Below, in pieces: positions 22,445-30,037 of a DNA stretch of 64,000 bases (positions within the stretch are counted from its first letter, which is position 1; each line of letters starts with the position of its first letter). Source of the stretch: Halomonas salipaludis (GTDB taxonomy: Bacteria; Pseudomonadota; Gammaproteobacteria; Pseudomonadales; Halomonadaceae); the NCBI RefSeq assembly GCF_002286975.1, contig NZ_NSKB01000001.1, forward strand, positions 374,733-438,732, in the 5' to 3' direction. The position numbers and the translations under genes were made by a program. The notes beneath the pieces are model-generated. The model searched no databases and was not told the origin of the DNA. It saw only the letters and a program-made list of their open reading frames with translations.

Positions 22445-22671
22445 GGAGGGCCTCCAGAACCGCAGCAAAACGCTAATCCTACTGCAAGATCAACGGGATG
22501 CCCAGCGCCGCTGGGCGTAAGGCAAGCCCTGCAAGGTGGCAGGCCTACTACCCTGGAGATGACCGGACTAGTGAAAAGCCATGACAGTGGGATGTCGAAA
22601 ATCTGACCATTTTGAGTAGAGCGTCAGTCACGTCGCGCTTCTCGGCGATTGTGCAAGGGCTTTGCACAGCG

Positions 22672-22694
22672 TTATCCACAGGAAATGTGCATAA
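22672..22694. promoter_or_regulatory. Pair of DnaA-box-like sites in an intergenic region
   Basis: A perfect TTATCCACA (22672-22680) is followed six bases later by TGTGCATAA (22686-22694), the inverse of TTATGCACA. Just to the left, TGTGCAA/TTGCACA arms (22650-22656 and 22662-22668) form another inverted repeat. The 264-bp gap between the acyltransferase start and the next gene holds no ORF I would call. No dnaA, dnaN or gidA gene is nearby, so this is not an obvious oriC. Confidence 0.5.
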
Positions 22695-22708
22695 CCTGGC
22701 CATGCTCC

Positions 22709-23476
22709 TCACGCTATCTTGCAGCGGGTGTGCTGGGGCAACAGTAGCTCTGCAGCACGCTCGGCGTAGCTTGGCAGGCACTTCTGCACCAGCGCCAGGC
22801 CGCCGAGGGCAATGCGGTGTTCATCGCCCTCGGCGAAGGCCATGCGTCGCGAGCAGGTCGGATAGAAGCGATAGTTGAGCAGTGGCGAGATCGGGAACAC
22901 GCCGTGATAGCGATCGCTGCTGCCGATCAGGCCAGTCTGGCGCAGCTGCTGGTCGAGTTCGTCGAGCTCGTGGCCGAGGCGCTCGCTGTCGAAGCCAGCG
23001 TGATGCAGGCGTGGCCCCATTACCGCCAGCCAGGCCGCCAGCGGGTGTGCCATCTCGAGCAGCTGAAACGTCTGCCAGTCGGGCATTGGCCAGGGGCGGC
23101 CCCGGCACAGCAGGTTCTGACCGCGGGCGTCGGCGGGGTGAGCGATGTCGACCAGTGTCTTTAGCGCCTGGCGCGCGCTGCGTGGCAGCGTATTCAGCTG
23201 CAGCTCGCCGAGCATCAGCCAGGCGCCGTCGTCCGGGGCGGCGAGCAGGGTGGCCAGCAGCCCGCGGTCGGCCATGGCGTAGCGTTCCACCGGCCGGTAG
23301 CCAAAGTGCTGCAGGGTAGGCAGCACGGTGCTGGCGGCGTAGTGTCCATGATTGAGGGTCAGCAGCGCCAGGTATTCGGCAGGTGCATCGGTCGGCCAGA
23401 CTCGCAGCGCGCCAAGCTCGGGGTGGAGGTGGACATAGTCCAACCACAGTTGTTGAAGGAATTCCTGGCGCTGCAT
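22709..23476 (-). CDS. DUF1338-like protein, possible 2-oxoadipate dioxygenase relative
   Basis: The 255-residue protein starts at ATG 23476 after AAGGAC. The segments LTLNHGHYAAST, YRPVERYAMADRGLLATLL and LMLGELQLNTLPRSARQAL resemble the metal-binding VOC-like fold of DUF1338 (HglS/YdcJ) proteins, which turn 2-oxoadipate into 2-hydroxyglutarate. The HG and the E of GELQL would be metal ligands by analogy. It is shorter than typical HglS, so I give this as a family resemblance only. It is a single leftward gene. Confidence 0.5.
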   Translation of the reverse strand: MQRQEFLQQLWLDYVHLHPELGALRVWPTDAPAEYLALLTLNHGHYAASTVLPTLQHFGYRPVERYAMADRGLLATLLAAPDDGAWLMLGELQLNTLPRSARQALKTLVDIAHPADARGQNLLCRGRPWPMPDWQTFQLLEMAHPLAAWLAVMGPRLHHAGFDSERLGHELDELDQQLRQTGLIGSSDRYHGVFPISPLLNYRFYPTCSRRMAFAEGDEHRIALGGLALVQKCLPSYAERAAELLLPQHTRCKIA

Positions 23477-23563
23477 GGTGTCCTTGCCTCCTGCCTCGAG
23501 CATGATTTTCAGCTGAGTATAGGCGGCAGCCGGAAGCGGCTTTCAACGCGGCGAAGACGCAAA

Positions 23564-23596
23564 CGCCCGGCGCTTGTTCGATTCAAGGGCCGGGCG
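23564..23596 (-). terminator. Terminator downstream of grxA
   Basis: Eight-bp perfect arms (23564-23571 and 23589-23596) flank a 17-base loop; on the leftward strand the stem is followed by TTTGCG. It lies 30 bp past the grxA stop. Confidence 0.6.
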
Positions 23597-23625
23597 TGGC
23601 AGGCACTGGACGCGACGTACGAGAA

Positions 23626-23901
23626 TTACTGTGCCGCGGTTTCCGGCATCAGCTCGTTATCCTTGGCGTACTGGTCGAACTCGGTAAAGCCGCCGATGTG
23701 AGTCTGGTCGATGAAGATCTGCGGCACGGTGTCGACTGGTTTGCCGATGGTCTTCTCCATGTCGGCTTTGGTGATGCCCTCCTCGTGGATGTCGACGTAG
23801 CGGTAACCGCCGATGGCACCGATATCGCTAAGCTTGTCGGCGAGCTCCTTGGCGCGCACGCAGAACGGGCAGCCGGGACGACCGAAGATCACAACGAACA
23901 T
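23626..23901 (-). CDS. grxA: Glutaredoxin 1
   Basis: This 91-residue thiol oxidoreductase reduces ribonucleotide reductase and protein disulfides using glutathione. The start at 23901 follows AAGGAG and gives MFVVIFGRPGCPFCVRAKEL with the CPFC active site; KPVDTVPQIFIDQTHIGG carries the TVP cis-Pro loop and the GG glutathione site. The sequence tracks E. coli Grx1, including the YVDIHEEGITKADM segment. The upstream region has ATAG/CTAT elements but their spacing does not fit an OxyR site. Confidence 0.93.
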   Translation of the reverse strand: MFVVIFGRPGCPFCVRAKELADKLSDIGAIGGYRYVDIHEEGITKADMEKTIGKPVDTVPQIFIDQTHIGGFTEFDQYAKDNELMPETAAQ

Positions 23902-24036
23902 AGGGGGAACTCCTTGCGGTGCAATATGAGACATTCAAAAACTATCGGGAAGCTGGCCGCTATTGTTTCGCAACTCGCGACCAGATGCCAATAGCGGTGC
24001 ACTACACCAATGATGATCAGCGACTATGGACGGCCT

Positions 24037-24846
<810 letters not shown>

Positions 24847-24933
24847 GGCGTCTCCTTGTGGCGTTGCCGTGACGAAGTGATCAGTCTACGCTGCGCGCCG
24901 GTGACGTCGCCATGATGACAGAGGAGAGACGCC

Positions 24934-25356
24934 GTGCAGTCCTTGACCGTCGAGCAGTATGCGCGGCTGCAGCAGCTGGCACGCCGCTACCAGCACCGCT
25001 GTGCCGCTTCCATCAAGCGCCACCCTGCGCGCAACCCGCGGCTGGGTGTCGACCTGCTGTGCTTTCAGCCGCTGCCCGAGCCTCACGCCGGCGACGAGCT
25101 TCTGGGGGCCTTGATCACGCCGATTTCGCTGGCGCTCTGCGTGGTCAGCGCCACGCCGGTCGCCGTGCGCGATGACATGCCGCGGCGCTGGCTGGCGCTA
25201 CCCGGCGGCGAGTATCCCCTCGTGCCGCTGGCGCTGGGCGAGGATGACGGCCTGTGGCACTGTCCGTTGCTCGACGATGTATCTGACCTTGCCTCGCTGC
25301 ACGAGGCCAATCGGCTGGCCCAGCATATGGTCGAGCGGGTGCTGAGCGAAGCCTAG
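24934..25356 (+). CDS. HybE-like protein
   Basis: This 140-residue protein resembles the HybE [NiFe]-hydrogenase assembly chaperone family: the pattern of a Pro-rich entry, a LLGALITPISLALCVV strand, a W followed by LPGGEYPLVPLALGEDDGLWHC, and a closing helix with ANRLAQHMVERVL. No hydrogenase gene is in view, and its 3' end overlaps the convergent response-regulator stop by four bases. It may be an orphan member with another job, or the resemblance may be superficial. Confidence 0.45.
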   Translation: MQSLTVEQYARLQQLARRYQHRCAASIKRHPARNPRLGVDLLCFQPLPEPHAGDELLGALITPISLALCVVSATPVAVRDDMPRRWLALPGGEYPLVPLALGEDDGLWHCPLLDDVSDLASLHEANRLAQHMVERVLSEA

Positions 25357-25892
25357 CGCCGCACCGGTCGCTTCTGCAGCTTGCGCTGCAGGGTGCGGCG
25401 GTGCATGCCCAGGGCGCGAGCGGTGGCCGAGATGTTGCCGTCGTGCTCCTGCAGGACTTTCTGGATATGTTCCCAGGTCACCCGGTTGATCGACGGGGGG
25501 TTGTCGGCCAGCTCGGTGTTGGGGTCGCCGTCCTGTTTGTCGAGTGCGGCGAGAATCTCATCGGCATCGGCGGGCTTGCACAGGTAGTTGACCGCGCCGA
25601 GCTTGATCGCCTCGACCGCGGTGGCGATGCTCGAGTAGCCGGTCAAAACCACCACCCTGCAATCGGGCACTACGTCGAGCAGTTCGGGCAGCAGCTTGAG
25701 CCCCGAGGAGTGCTCCAGCTTGAGGTCCAGGGTGGCGATGTCGGGCTGCTGGCGGTGGGCCAGCATCAGCGCCTGCTCGGCGTCGCTGGCCACCTCGACC
25801 TCGAAGCCGCGGCGGGTCATGGCGCGCTGCATGACGTGGCAGAACATATCGTCATCGTCGATGATCAGCAGGCGTTGCGGTTGGTCGTGCAT
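25353..25892 (-). CDS. Response regulator of the RegA/PrrA/ActR redox family
   Basis: The 179-residue protein has a receiver domain (acidic pocket IDDDDMF, phosphoacceptor Asp in IATLDLKLE near residue 56, the Thr in VVLTGYS and the Lys in YLCKPA) joined by a short linker to a Fis-type HTH (WEHIQKVLQEHDGNISATARALGMHRRTLQRKL). That short receiver-plus-Fis layout without an AAA domain is the RegA/PrrA type, global regulators of respiration and redox genes. It follows the sensor gene by 35 bases. Confidence 0.9.
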   Translation of the reverse strand: MHDQPQRLLIIDDDDMFCHVMQRAMTRRGFEVEVASDAEQALMLAHRQQPDIATLDLKLEHSSGLKLLPELLDVVPDCRVVVLTGYSSIATAVEAIKLGAVNYLCKPADADEILAALDKQDGDPNTELADNPPSINRVTWEHIQKVLQEHDGNISATARALGMHRRTLQRKLQKRPVRR

Positions 25893-25927
25893 GCGCTTTC
25901 CTCGTGACGAGTGGTGCGGTGGCAGCC

Positions 25928-27202
25928 TTAACCTTGACTGGTATCCAGGCGCGGGAGTTTCACTTCGGTGAGGGTGCCGCCCTCTTCATGGTTGTAGAGA
26001 CTCACGCCACCGCCGAGGCGGTTGATGGTGGCATGGGTCAGGAATAGCCCTATACCCATGCCCTTGCTCTTGGTCGAGACGAAGGTGTCGCCGAGCTGGT
26101 CGGCGATCGACATCGCCACGCCAGGGCCGTGGTCGCGGATGTCGATGATCACCTCGTCGGTGTCCCAGTCGAGGCTCACTGCGATGTGCTCGGGATTGGC
26201 GTCGGCGGCGTTGTTGAGCAGGTTCATCAGCGCCTGCTCGAGGGTGGCGTCCACCGCCAGGGTCGGCATGCCGCGACGCTCGGCGATCTCCAGGCGGTGG
26301 CTGACGTCGGGGCGCAGCACCAGCCAGCGCTGTACCACCTGGGCCAGCCACTCGCCGGCGGGGCGCCGTTCGGGCTCGGCCAGGCGGCGCCGGTCGGCGT
26401 TGGCCACCAGGTGCTGCAGCCGCGACTTGCAGATATCGACCTGCTGGCGCAGCAGATCGATATCGGCGCCGAGCTGCGGATCGTCTTGCGCATCCTCGCG
26501 CATCTCCTTGAGCAGCACGGCCATGGTCGACAGCGGCGTGCCCAGCTCGTGGGCGGTGCCGGCGGCCTGGGTGGCCACGGCCAGCACCTGCTCGTTGCGC
26601 AGTGCCGCCTCACGGGTACGTGACAGCGTCTGGTCGCGGCGCCGCAGCGCATGGGCCATCTTGTAGATGAAGAAGGTCACCAGGCCCGCCGAGAGGCCGA
26701 AGTTGAGCCACATGCCGAGCACGTGGAGGCTGATCGAGCCAACGATGATGCCGTGGCTGAGCTGTGGTACCGGCTCGAAGAACAGCATCAGGAAGGTGTA
26801 GCCGGCCATCGACGCGCTGGCGATCAGCCAGGCGAAACGCCACGGCAGGGTGGCCGCGGCGATGGTGATTGGCACCAGATAGTAGGTGATGAAGGGGTTG
26901 GTAGAGCCGCCGGTGAAGTAGAACAGCAGCGTCAGACCGGCGACATCGGCCAGCAGGTGGAACAGGTACTCGGTATCGGTGACCGCCCGCGGGCGACCCA
27001 GCCGCCACCAGGTGGCGACATTGATCAGGCCCATGGCCACGATCACGCAGATCACCGGCACCACGCGCAGTTGGAAACCGATCACTTCGATGCCGAAGAT
27101 GATCGCCGCCAGGAAGCCGGTCCAGGTGATGCCGCGCACGATGGTCAGTCTTACCAGGTTGCGATTGGGCGTCGATAGCGGCAGGGGTAGGGCGGGATGC
27201 AT
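25928..27202 (-). CDS. Redox sensor histidine kinase of the RegB/PrrB family
   Basis: This 424-residue kinase has six N-terminal membrane helices with the GGSTNPFITYYLVPI loop, matching the GGxxNPF quinone-sensing motif of RegB. The H box is GTAHELGTPLSTM; N, G1 and G2 boxes are NLLNNAADAN, DHGPGV and SKGMGIGLFL. A Cys in the dimerisation helix (DICKSRLQHL) corresponds in position to the redox-active Cys of RegB. It phosphorylates the downstream RegA-type regulator in response to respiratory redox state, by family knowledge. Confidence 0.92.
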   Translation of the reverse strand: MHPALPLPLSTPNRNLVRLTIVRGITWTGFLAAIIFGIEVIGFQLRVVPVICVIVAMGLINVATWWRLGRPRAVTDTEYLFHLLADVAGLTLLFYFTGGSTNPFITYYLVPITIAAATLPWRFAWLIASASMAGYTFLMLFFEPVPQLSHGIIVGSISLHVLGMWLNFGLSAGLVTFFIYKMAHALRRRDQTLSRTREAALRNEQVLAVATQAAGTAHELGTPLSTMAVLLKEMREDAQDDPQLGADIDLLRQQVDICKSRLQHLVANADRRRLAEPERRPAGEWLAQVVQRWLVLRPDVSHRLEIAERRGMPTLAVDATLEQALMNLLNNAADANPEHIAVSLDWDTDEVIIDIRDHGPGVAMSIADQLGDTFVSTKSKGMGIGLFLTHATINRLGGGVSLYNHEEGGTLTEVKLPRLDTSQG

Positions 27203-27331
27203 GGGCGCTCCGAGGATTTTCTCGCGCCATGATAGCGCATTGCCGCCGCGAGCTCAGCCGCAAGGCGGCCTTGAGGCCCTGTTTTCAACTGCCTAGACTC
27301 AATGAACCACGCATGCAAGAGGAGTGTTGAG

Positions 27332-27595
27332 ATGCGCGAGGAACGGATCTCCCAGGCCGAGTTGGTCGAGCGGCTGCACAAGTGCATGGCAGGTGAGCGG
27401 GTGGTGATTGCCACCCAGACAGCGCGCTATGCGGCGCGGATACAGCACGTCGGCGCCACCGGCCTCAAGGTGATTCCCGAGCCGGCGCTGGAGGATAGTC
27501 ACGGCGCGCCGGGTGACCTCGAGGGCCATATGGTGTCGTTCGGCGACATCGAGTCGCTGGAGCTCGATGAGGTGCGCTACCTGGGCGAGCAGTAG
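27332..27595 (+). CDS. Conserved hypothetical protein
   Basis: The 87-residue acidic protein starts at ATG 27332 with AGAGGAG seven bases upstream; a longer frame from 27302 lacks such a site. It begins MREERISQAELVERLHKC and has a beta-rich middle (ERVVIATQTARYAARIQHVG) that could be a small SH3-like or cystathionine-type strand set. I recognise no family. It is divergent from the regB gene and followed by the prfC remnant. Confidence 0.6.
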   Translation: MREERISQAELVERLHKCMAGERVVIATQTARYAARIQHVGATGLKVIPEPALEDSHGAPGDLEGHMVSFGDIESLELDEVRYLGEQ

Positions 27596-27690
27596 CGGCG
27601 GGTGCGAGGTGGGGGCGTGATGCGCTATCATGCGCGCCACTCTTGTCGCCTGCGATACGGGCGACCGCTCATTCGTCATCAGGGCCGACC

Positions 27691-27822
27691 ATGCCAGACA
27701 CCGCCATCGCTCGCGAAGCCGAGCTGCGCCGTACGTTCGCCATCATTTCACACCCTTATGGCGGTGGGTGTTGCGCCGTGTTGCATCCGGTTGCCGAAAT
27801 GGCTGAAGAAGCCTTGATCTAG
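27691..27822 (+). pseudogene. prfC: 5' fragment of peptide chain release factor 3, cut by the prophage
   Basis: The first 22 codons give MPDTAIAREAELRRTFAIIS followed by HP, the expected RF3 N-terminus up to the G1 GTP-binding loop. The next residues should be DAGKTT; instead the reading frame runs into unrelated sequence (YGGGCCAVLH...) and stops at 27822. RF3 is the GTPase that recycles RF1/RF2. The integrase gene starts 215 bases past the break, so prophage insertion explains it. The remainder of prfC should lie beyond the other end of the prophage, outside this window. Confidence 0.9.
27742..27755 (+). other. Left attachment site (attL) region within prfC
   Basis: The last bases consistent with intact prfC are ATCATTTCACACCC (codons for IISHP minus the last base set). 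The attachment core must end at or near 27755; its exact length cannot be set without the right junction. The 5' end of prfC is the known target of SXT/R391 integrative elements, whose site is in the same area. Confidence 0.65.
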
Positions 27823-27887
27823 AGCGGTTCGCCCTGCCGCTGGTGTTGCATGCCGAGGCGCGCCGCAGCATCCCGAGGCAGCCGATT

Positions 27888-27948
27888 TGAGTACACATCC
27901 GAGTACATATTCTCTCTCAGAACCTATGCTAACATTCGCGTGTACTCA
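27888..27948. promoter_or_regulatory. GAGTACA repeats, probable integrase arm-type sites
   Basis: TGAGTACAC (27888-27896), CGAGTACAT (27900-27908) and, inverted, GTGTACTCA (27940-27948) lie between the att core and the integrase start. Two tandem and one inverted copy of a 7-9 bp site next to a tyrosine integrase gene fit arm-type binding sites or an integrase autorepression site. Confidence 0.55.
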
Positions 27949-27969
27949 CGATGGTAATAGGGGACGGGG

Positions 27970-29217
27970 ATGCCTCTCACCGATAGCTGGCTGAAAGCCA
28001 ACCACGGCAAGGCCGTAGACAGGATCCAGACGCGTAGCGACCTGAACGGGCTGGGGGTCAGGATTTCCAAAAAGGGCAAGCTGACCTTCTACGTGCGGTA
28101 CCGGATGAACGGCCAGCAGAACCAGAGTCGAATCGACCTGGGCTCCTACCCGCTCAAGAGCCTCAAGCAAGCCAGGGCGGAGGCCGAAGAGATACGCCGC
28201 CTGGTCGAGGATGGAAAGGATCCGAAGCTGGCCAGGGAGATGGAGCGCCTGGCGCAGGCCGAGGCACCCACTGTCAAGGAGCTGTTCGACGAGTGGCATG
28301 AGAAGTACTGCGTCAAGCACAAGTCCAACGCCCACCTGATCAAGCGCAGCTTCGAGATCCACCTATTCCCCGAGATAGGCCACCTGCCCGCCGACCAGCT
28401 GGAGCTTCGCCACTGGATGGAGCAGTTCGAGCGCGTGCAAGTGGGCACGCCAGCGATTGCCGAGCGGCTGGTCATCAACTCCAAGCAGATGCTGAAGTGG
28501 GGCGTGCGCCGCCAGCGCGTGCCCGAGAATGTGATCGCCCATGTCGGCACGCGCACCGACCTTCACATCAAGAAGAACATTGGCAAGCGGGTGCTTGACC
28601 GGGACGAGCTAGGGCTGGTGTGGGAGGTGCTGGAGCATTCCCGCATGACGCGCAAGAACGCCATTTTCGTCATGCTGTGCCTGGCCTTTGGTTGCCGCAC
28701 TGGCGAGCTCCGGCTAAGCGATAAGGTGCATTGGGATCTTGATAAAGGGGTGTGGACGGTTCCGCCCGAGAATCACAAGACAGGGAAGGTGACCGGGCTG
28801 CCGATCGTCAGACCGATCATCGAGCCCGTTAAGGAGTTGGTGAAGGAGGCTATGCAGCTTTCGGCATCGCCTACAGAGGGGCCGCTGTTCAATAACAGGG
28901 ATAGTGAGGAGAGAATCAGCCGTAGCTCTCTTTTGCCGCTGCCCTACAACATCATGCAGTGGCTGCGCCGGCACCGGAAGGTCGAGATGGCGCACTGGTC
29001 CATGCACGACCTTCGGCGCACGGTGCGAACCAATCTGTCGGACCTCACGGCGCCGCATATCGCCGAGAAGATGCTGGGGCACACCATGCCCGGACAGTGG
29101 CGGGTTTACGATCACTACGACTACCTGGCCGAGCAGGAGGAAGCGTACCAGGCGTGGTGGGGTAGGTTGCAGCAGGTGGTGGCGGCCGGTCAGGCTGCTT
29201 CGAGTGAGGCTTCGTAG
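27970..29217 (+). CDS. int: Tyrosine recombinase/integrase (P4 type)
   Basis: The 415-residue integrase has the DUF4102-like N-terminal arm-binding domain (GLGVRISKKGKLTFYVRYR, SRIDLGSYPLKSLKQAR), a core-binding SAM-like domain (about 100-190) and the catalytic domain. Catalytic residues by inspection are R243 in CRTGELR, K270, H346 and R349 in HDLRRT, H371 in LGHTM and Y380 in VYDHYDY. Length and type are close to SXT-like integrases. GGGGACGGGG precedes the ATG. It is convergent with the excisionase gene and overlaps it by 28 bases. Confidence 0.95.
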   Translation: MPLTDSWLKANHGKAVDRIQTRSDLNGLGVRISKKGKLTFYVRYRMNGQQNQSRIDLGSYPLKSLKQARAEAEEIRRLVEDGKDPKLAREMERLAQAEAPTVKELFDEWHEKYCVKHKSNAHLIKRSFEIHLFPEIGHLPADQLELRHWMEQFERVQVGTPAIAERLVINSKQMLKWGVRRQRVPENVIAHVGTRTDLHIKKNIGKRVLDRDELGLVWEVLEHSRMTRKNAIFVMLCLAFGCRTGELRLSDKVHWDLDKGVWTVPPENHKTGKVTGLPIVRPIIEPVKELVKEAMQLSASPTEGPLFNNRDSEERISRSSLLPLPYNIMQWLRRHRKVEMAHWSMHDLRRTVRTNLSDLTAPHIAEKMLGHTMPGQWRVYDHYDYLAEQEEAYQAWWGRLQQVVAAGQAASSEAS

Positions 29218-29378
29218 GCTTCGATGTCGTCGATTGCCCAGCGATTGAGGCCCGCCTTGCCGCTGATGCGCGGTGCCGGCAGTGGGTTCTCCTTGCGCTT
29301 CATCCACCGATAAAGGGTGGTGCGCTCGACTCTGTAGCGCTCACACAGATCCTTGGTGGTCAGATAGCCTTTGACCAT
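29190..29378 (-). CDS. AlpA/HTH_17-type excisionase
   Basis: This 62-residue protein has a MerR-like winged helix (GYLTTKDLCERYRVERTTLYRWMKRK) followed by the wing NPLPAPRISGKAGLNRWAIDDI, typical of AlpA and phage Xis proteins that direct excision. I set the start at ATG 29378 because GGAGG stands ten bases upstream; a longer frame to 29408 begins before that site. It is the last gene of the long leftward operon and overlaps the 3' end of int. Confidence 0.85.
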   Translation of the reverse strand: MVKGYLTTKDLCERYRVERTTLYRWMKRKENPLPAPRISGKAGLNRWAIDDIEAYEASLEAA

Positions 29379-29394
29379 GAGTACTTTACCTCCG

Positions 29395-29691
29395 TCAATC
29401 ACTTTCACTCTGCGGCTCAGGAATGGGGCCGGCCCACTCCAAGGGCGCCCATCCCGGCAGCATCTCGTGGTTGGTGAAACGCGGGCTGGTGGTGGGCTCG
29501 AGCACCTGCTGGCCGCCGACGCTCACCACGGTCACGAAGTTCTCCAGCGGGTCGACGCGGGTGGAGACCGACACCTCGGCGATGACTGGCCGGTTGAAGT
29601 TCCAGCCGCGCGCCCAGTAGTGGGCCACGCCTCCCGCGGCCACGACTTCATCCAGGGTGGGCGGCTTCGGCCGCCATACAAAGCTAGGCAC
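29395..29691 (-). CDS. Hypothetical phage protein
   Basis: The 98-residue protein is best started at GTG 29691, which has GAGGAGG six bases upstream; a TTG at 29715 would add eight residues. It reads VPSFVWRPKPPTLDEVVAAGG and has beta-strand-like segments (PVIAEVSVSTRV, NFVTVVSVGG). No family is recognised. It overlaps the preceding gene's stop. Confidence 0.6.
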   Translation of the reverse strand: MPSFVWRPKPPTLDEVVAAGGVAHYWARGWNFNRPVIAEVSVSTRVDPLENFVTVVSVGGQQVLEPTTSPRFTNHEMLPGWAPLEWAGPIPEPQSESD

Positions 29692-30037
29692 CTTCCGCCT
29701 CCTCGGGCCAGTCAAAGCCCCTGGCCTTCATCCATGCCTTAGTTGCCCACCAGGCCTCGGGCGAGGCCATGCTTAGTCCCTCGCTCTCCAACCAGTTGTC
29801 GCACGCTTTTTCCACGGCGGACCTATGGGAGTCAGAGGCGCCGCCCGGGCGCCCCTCCTTGATGATGATCTCGCCGCCGGAATACCGGACCAGCACCGAG
29901 TCCTCGCCAGCGACTTGGGCCAGCAGGCCGAATATCTCGCCGACGCGCCCCATGCCCATTTCGCTGAACTTGGCGCCCTCGATGCTCAGGGTGAGCACGG
30001 CGCGCTGATCATCGTCCTGATAGCTGGCGGTCTCCAT
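29684..30037 (-). CDS. Hypothetical phage protein
   Basis: The 117-residue acidic protein starts at ATG 30037, which forms TGATG with the stop of the upstream 567-residue gene. The first half looks like a small beta domain (AVLTLSIEGAKFSEMGMGRV, LVRYSGGEIIIKEGR), the second half is helical with many Trp (MASPEAWWATKAWMKARGFDW). I do not recognise it. Confidence 0.6.
   Translation of the reverse strand: METASYQDDDQRAVLTLSIEGAKFSEMGMGRVGEIFGLLAQVAGEDSVLVRYSGGEIIIKEGRPGGASDSHRSAVEKACDNWLESEGLSMASPEAWWATKAWMKARGFDWPEEAEGA

Noticed and set aside
23902-24036. OxyR site upstream of grxA
   Set aside because: CTAT and ATAG elements occur within a 9-bp inverted repeat (23957-23965/23989-23997) but their spacing does not fit the four-element OxyR pattern.
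27756-27960. tRNA or tRNA fragment at the left prophage end
   Set aside because: No cloverleaf arms or TTCGA loop in proper spacing; the target is prfC coding sequence instead.
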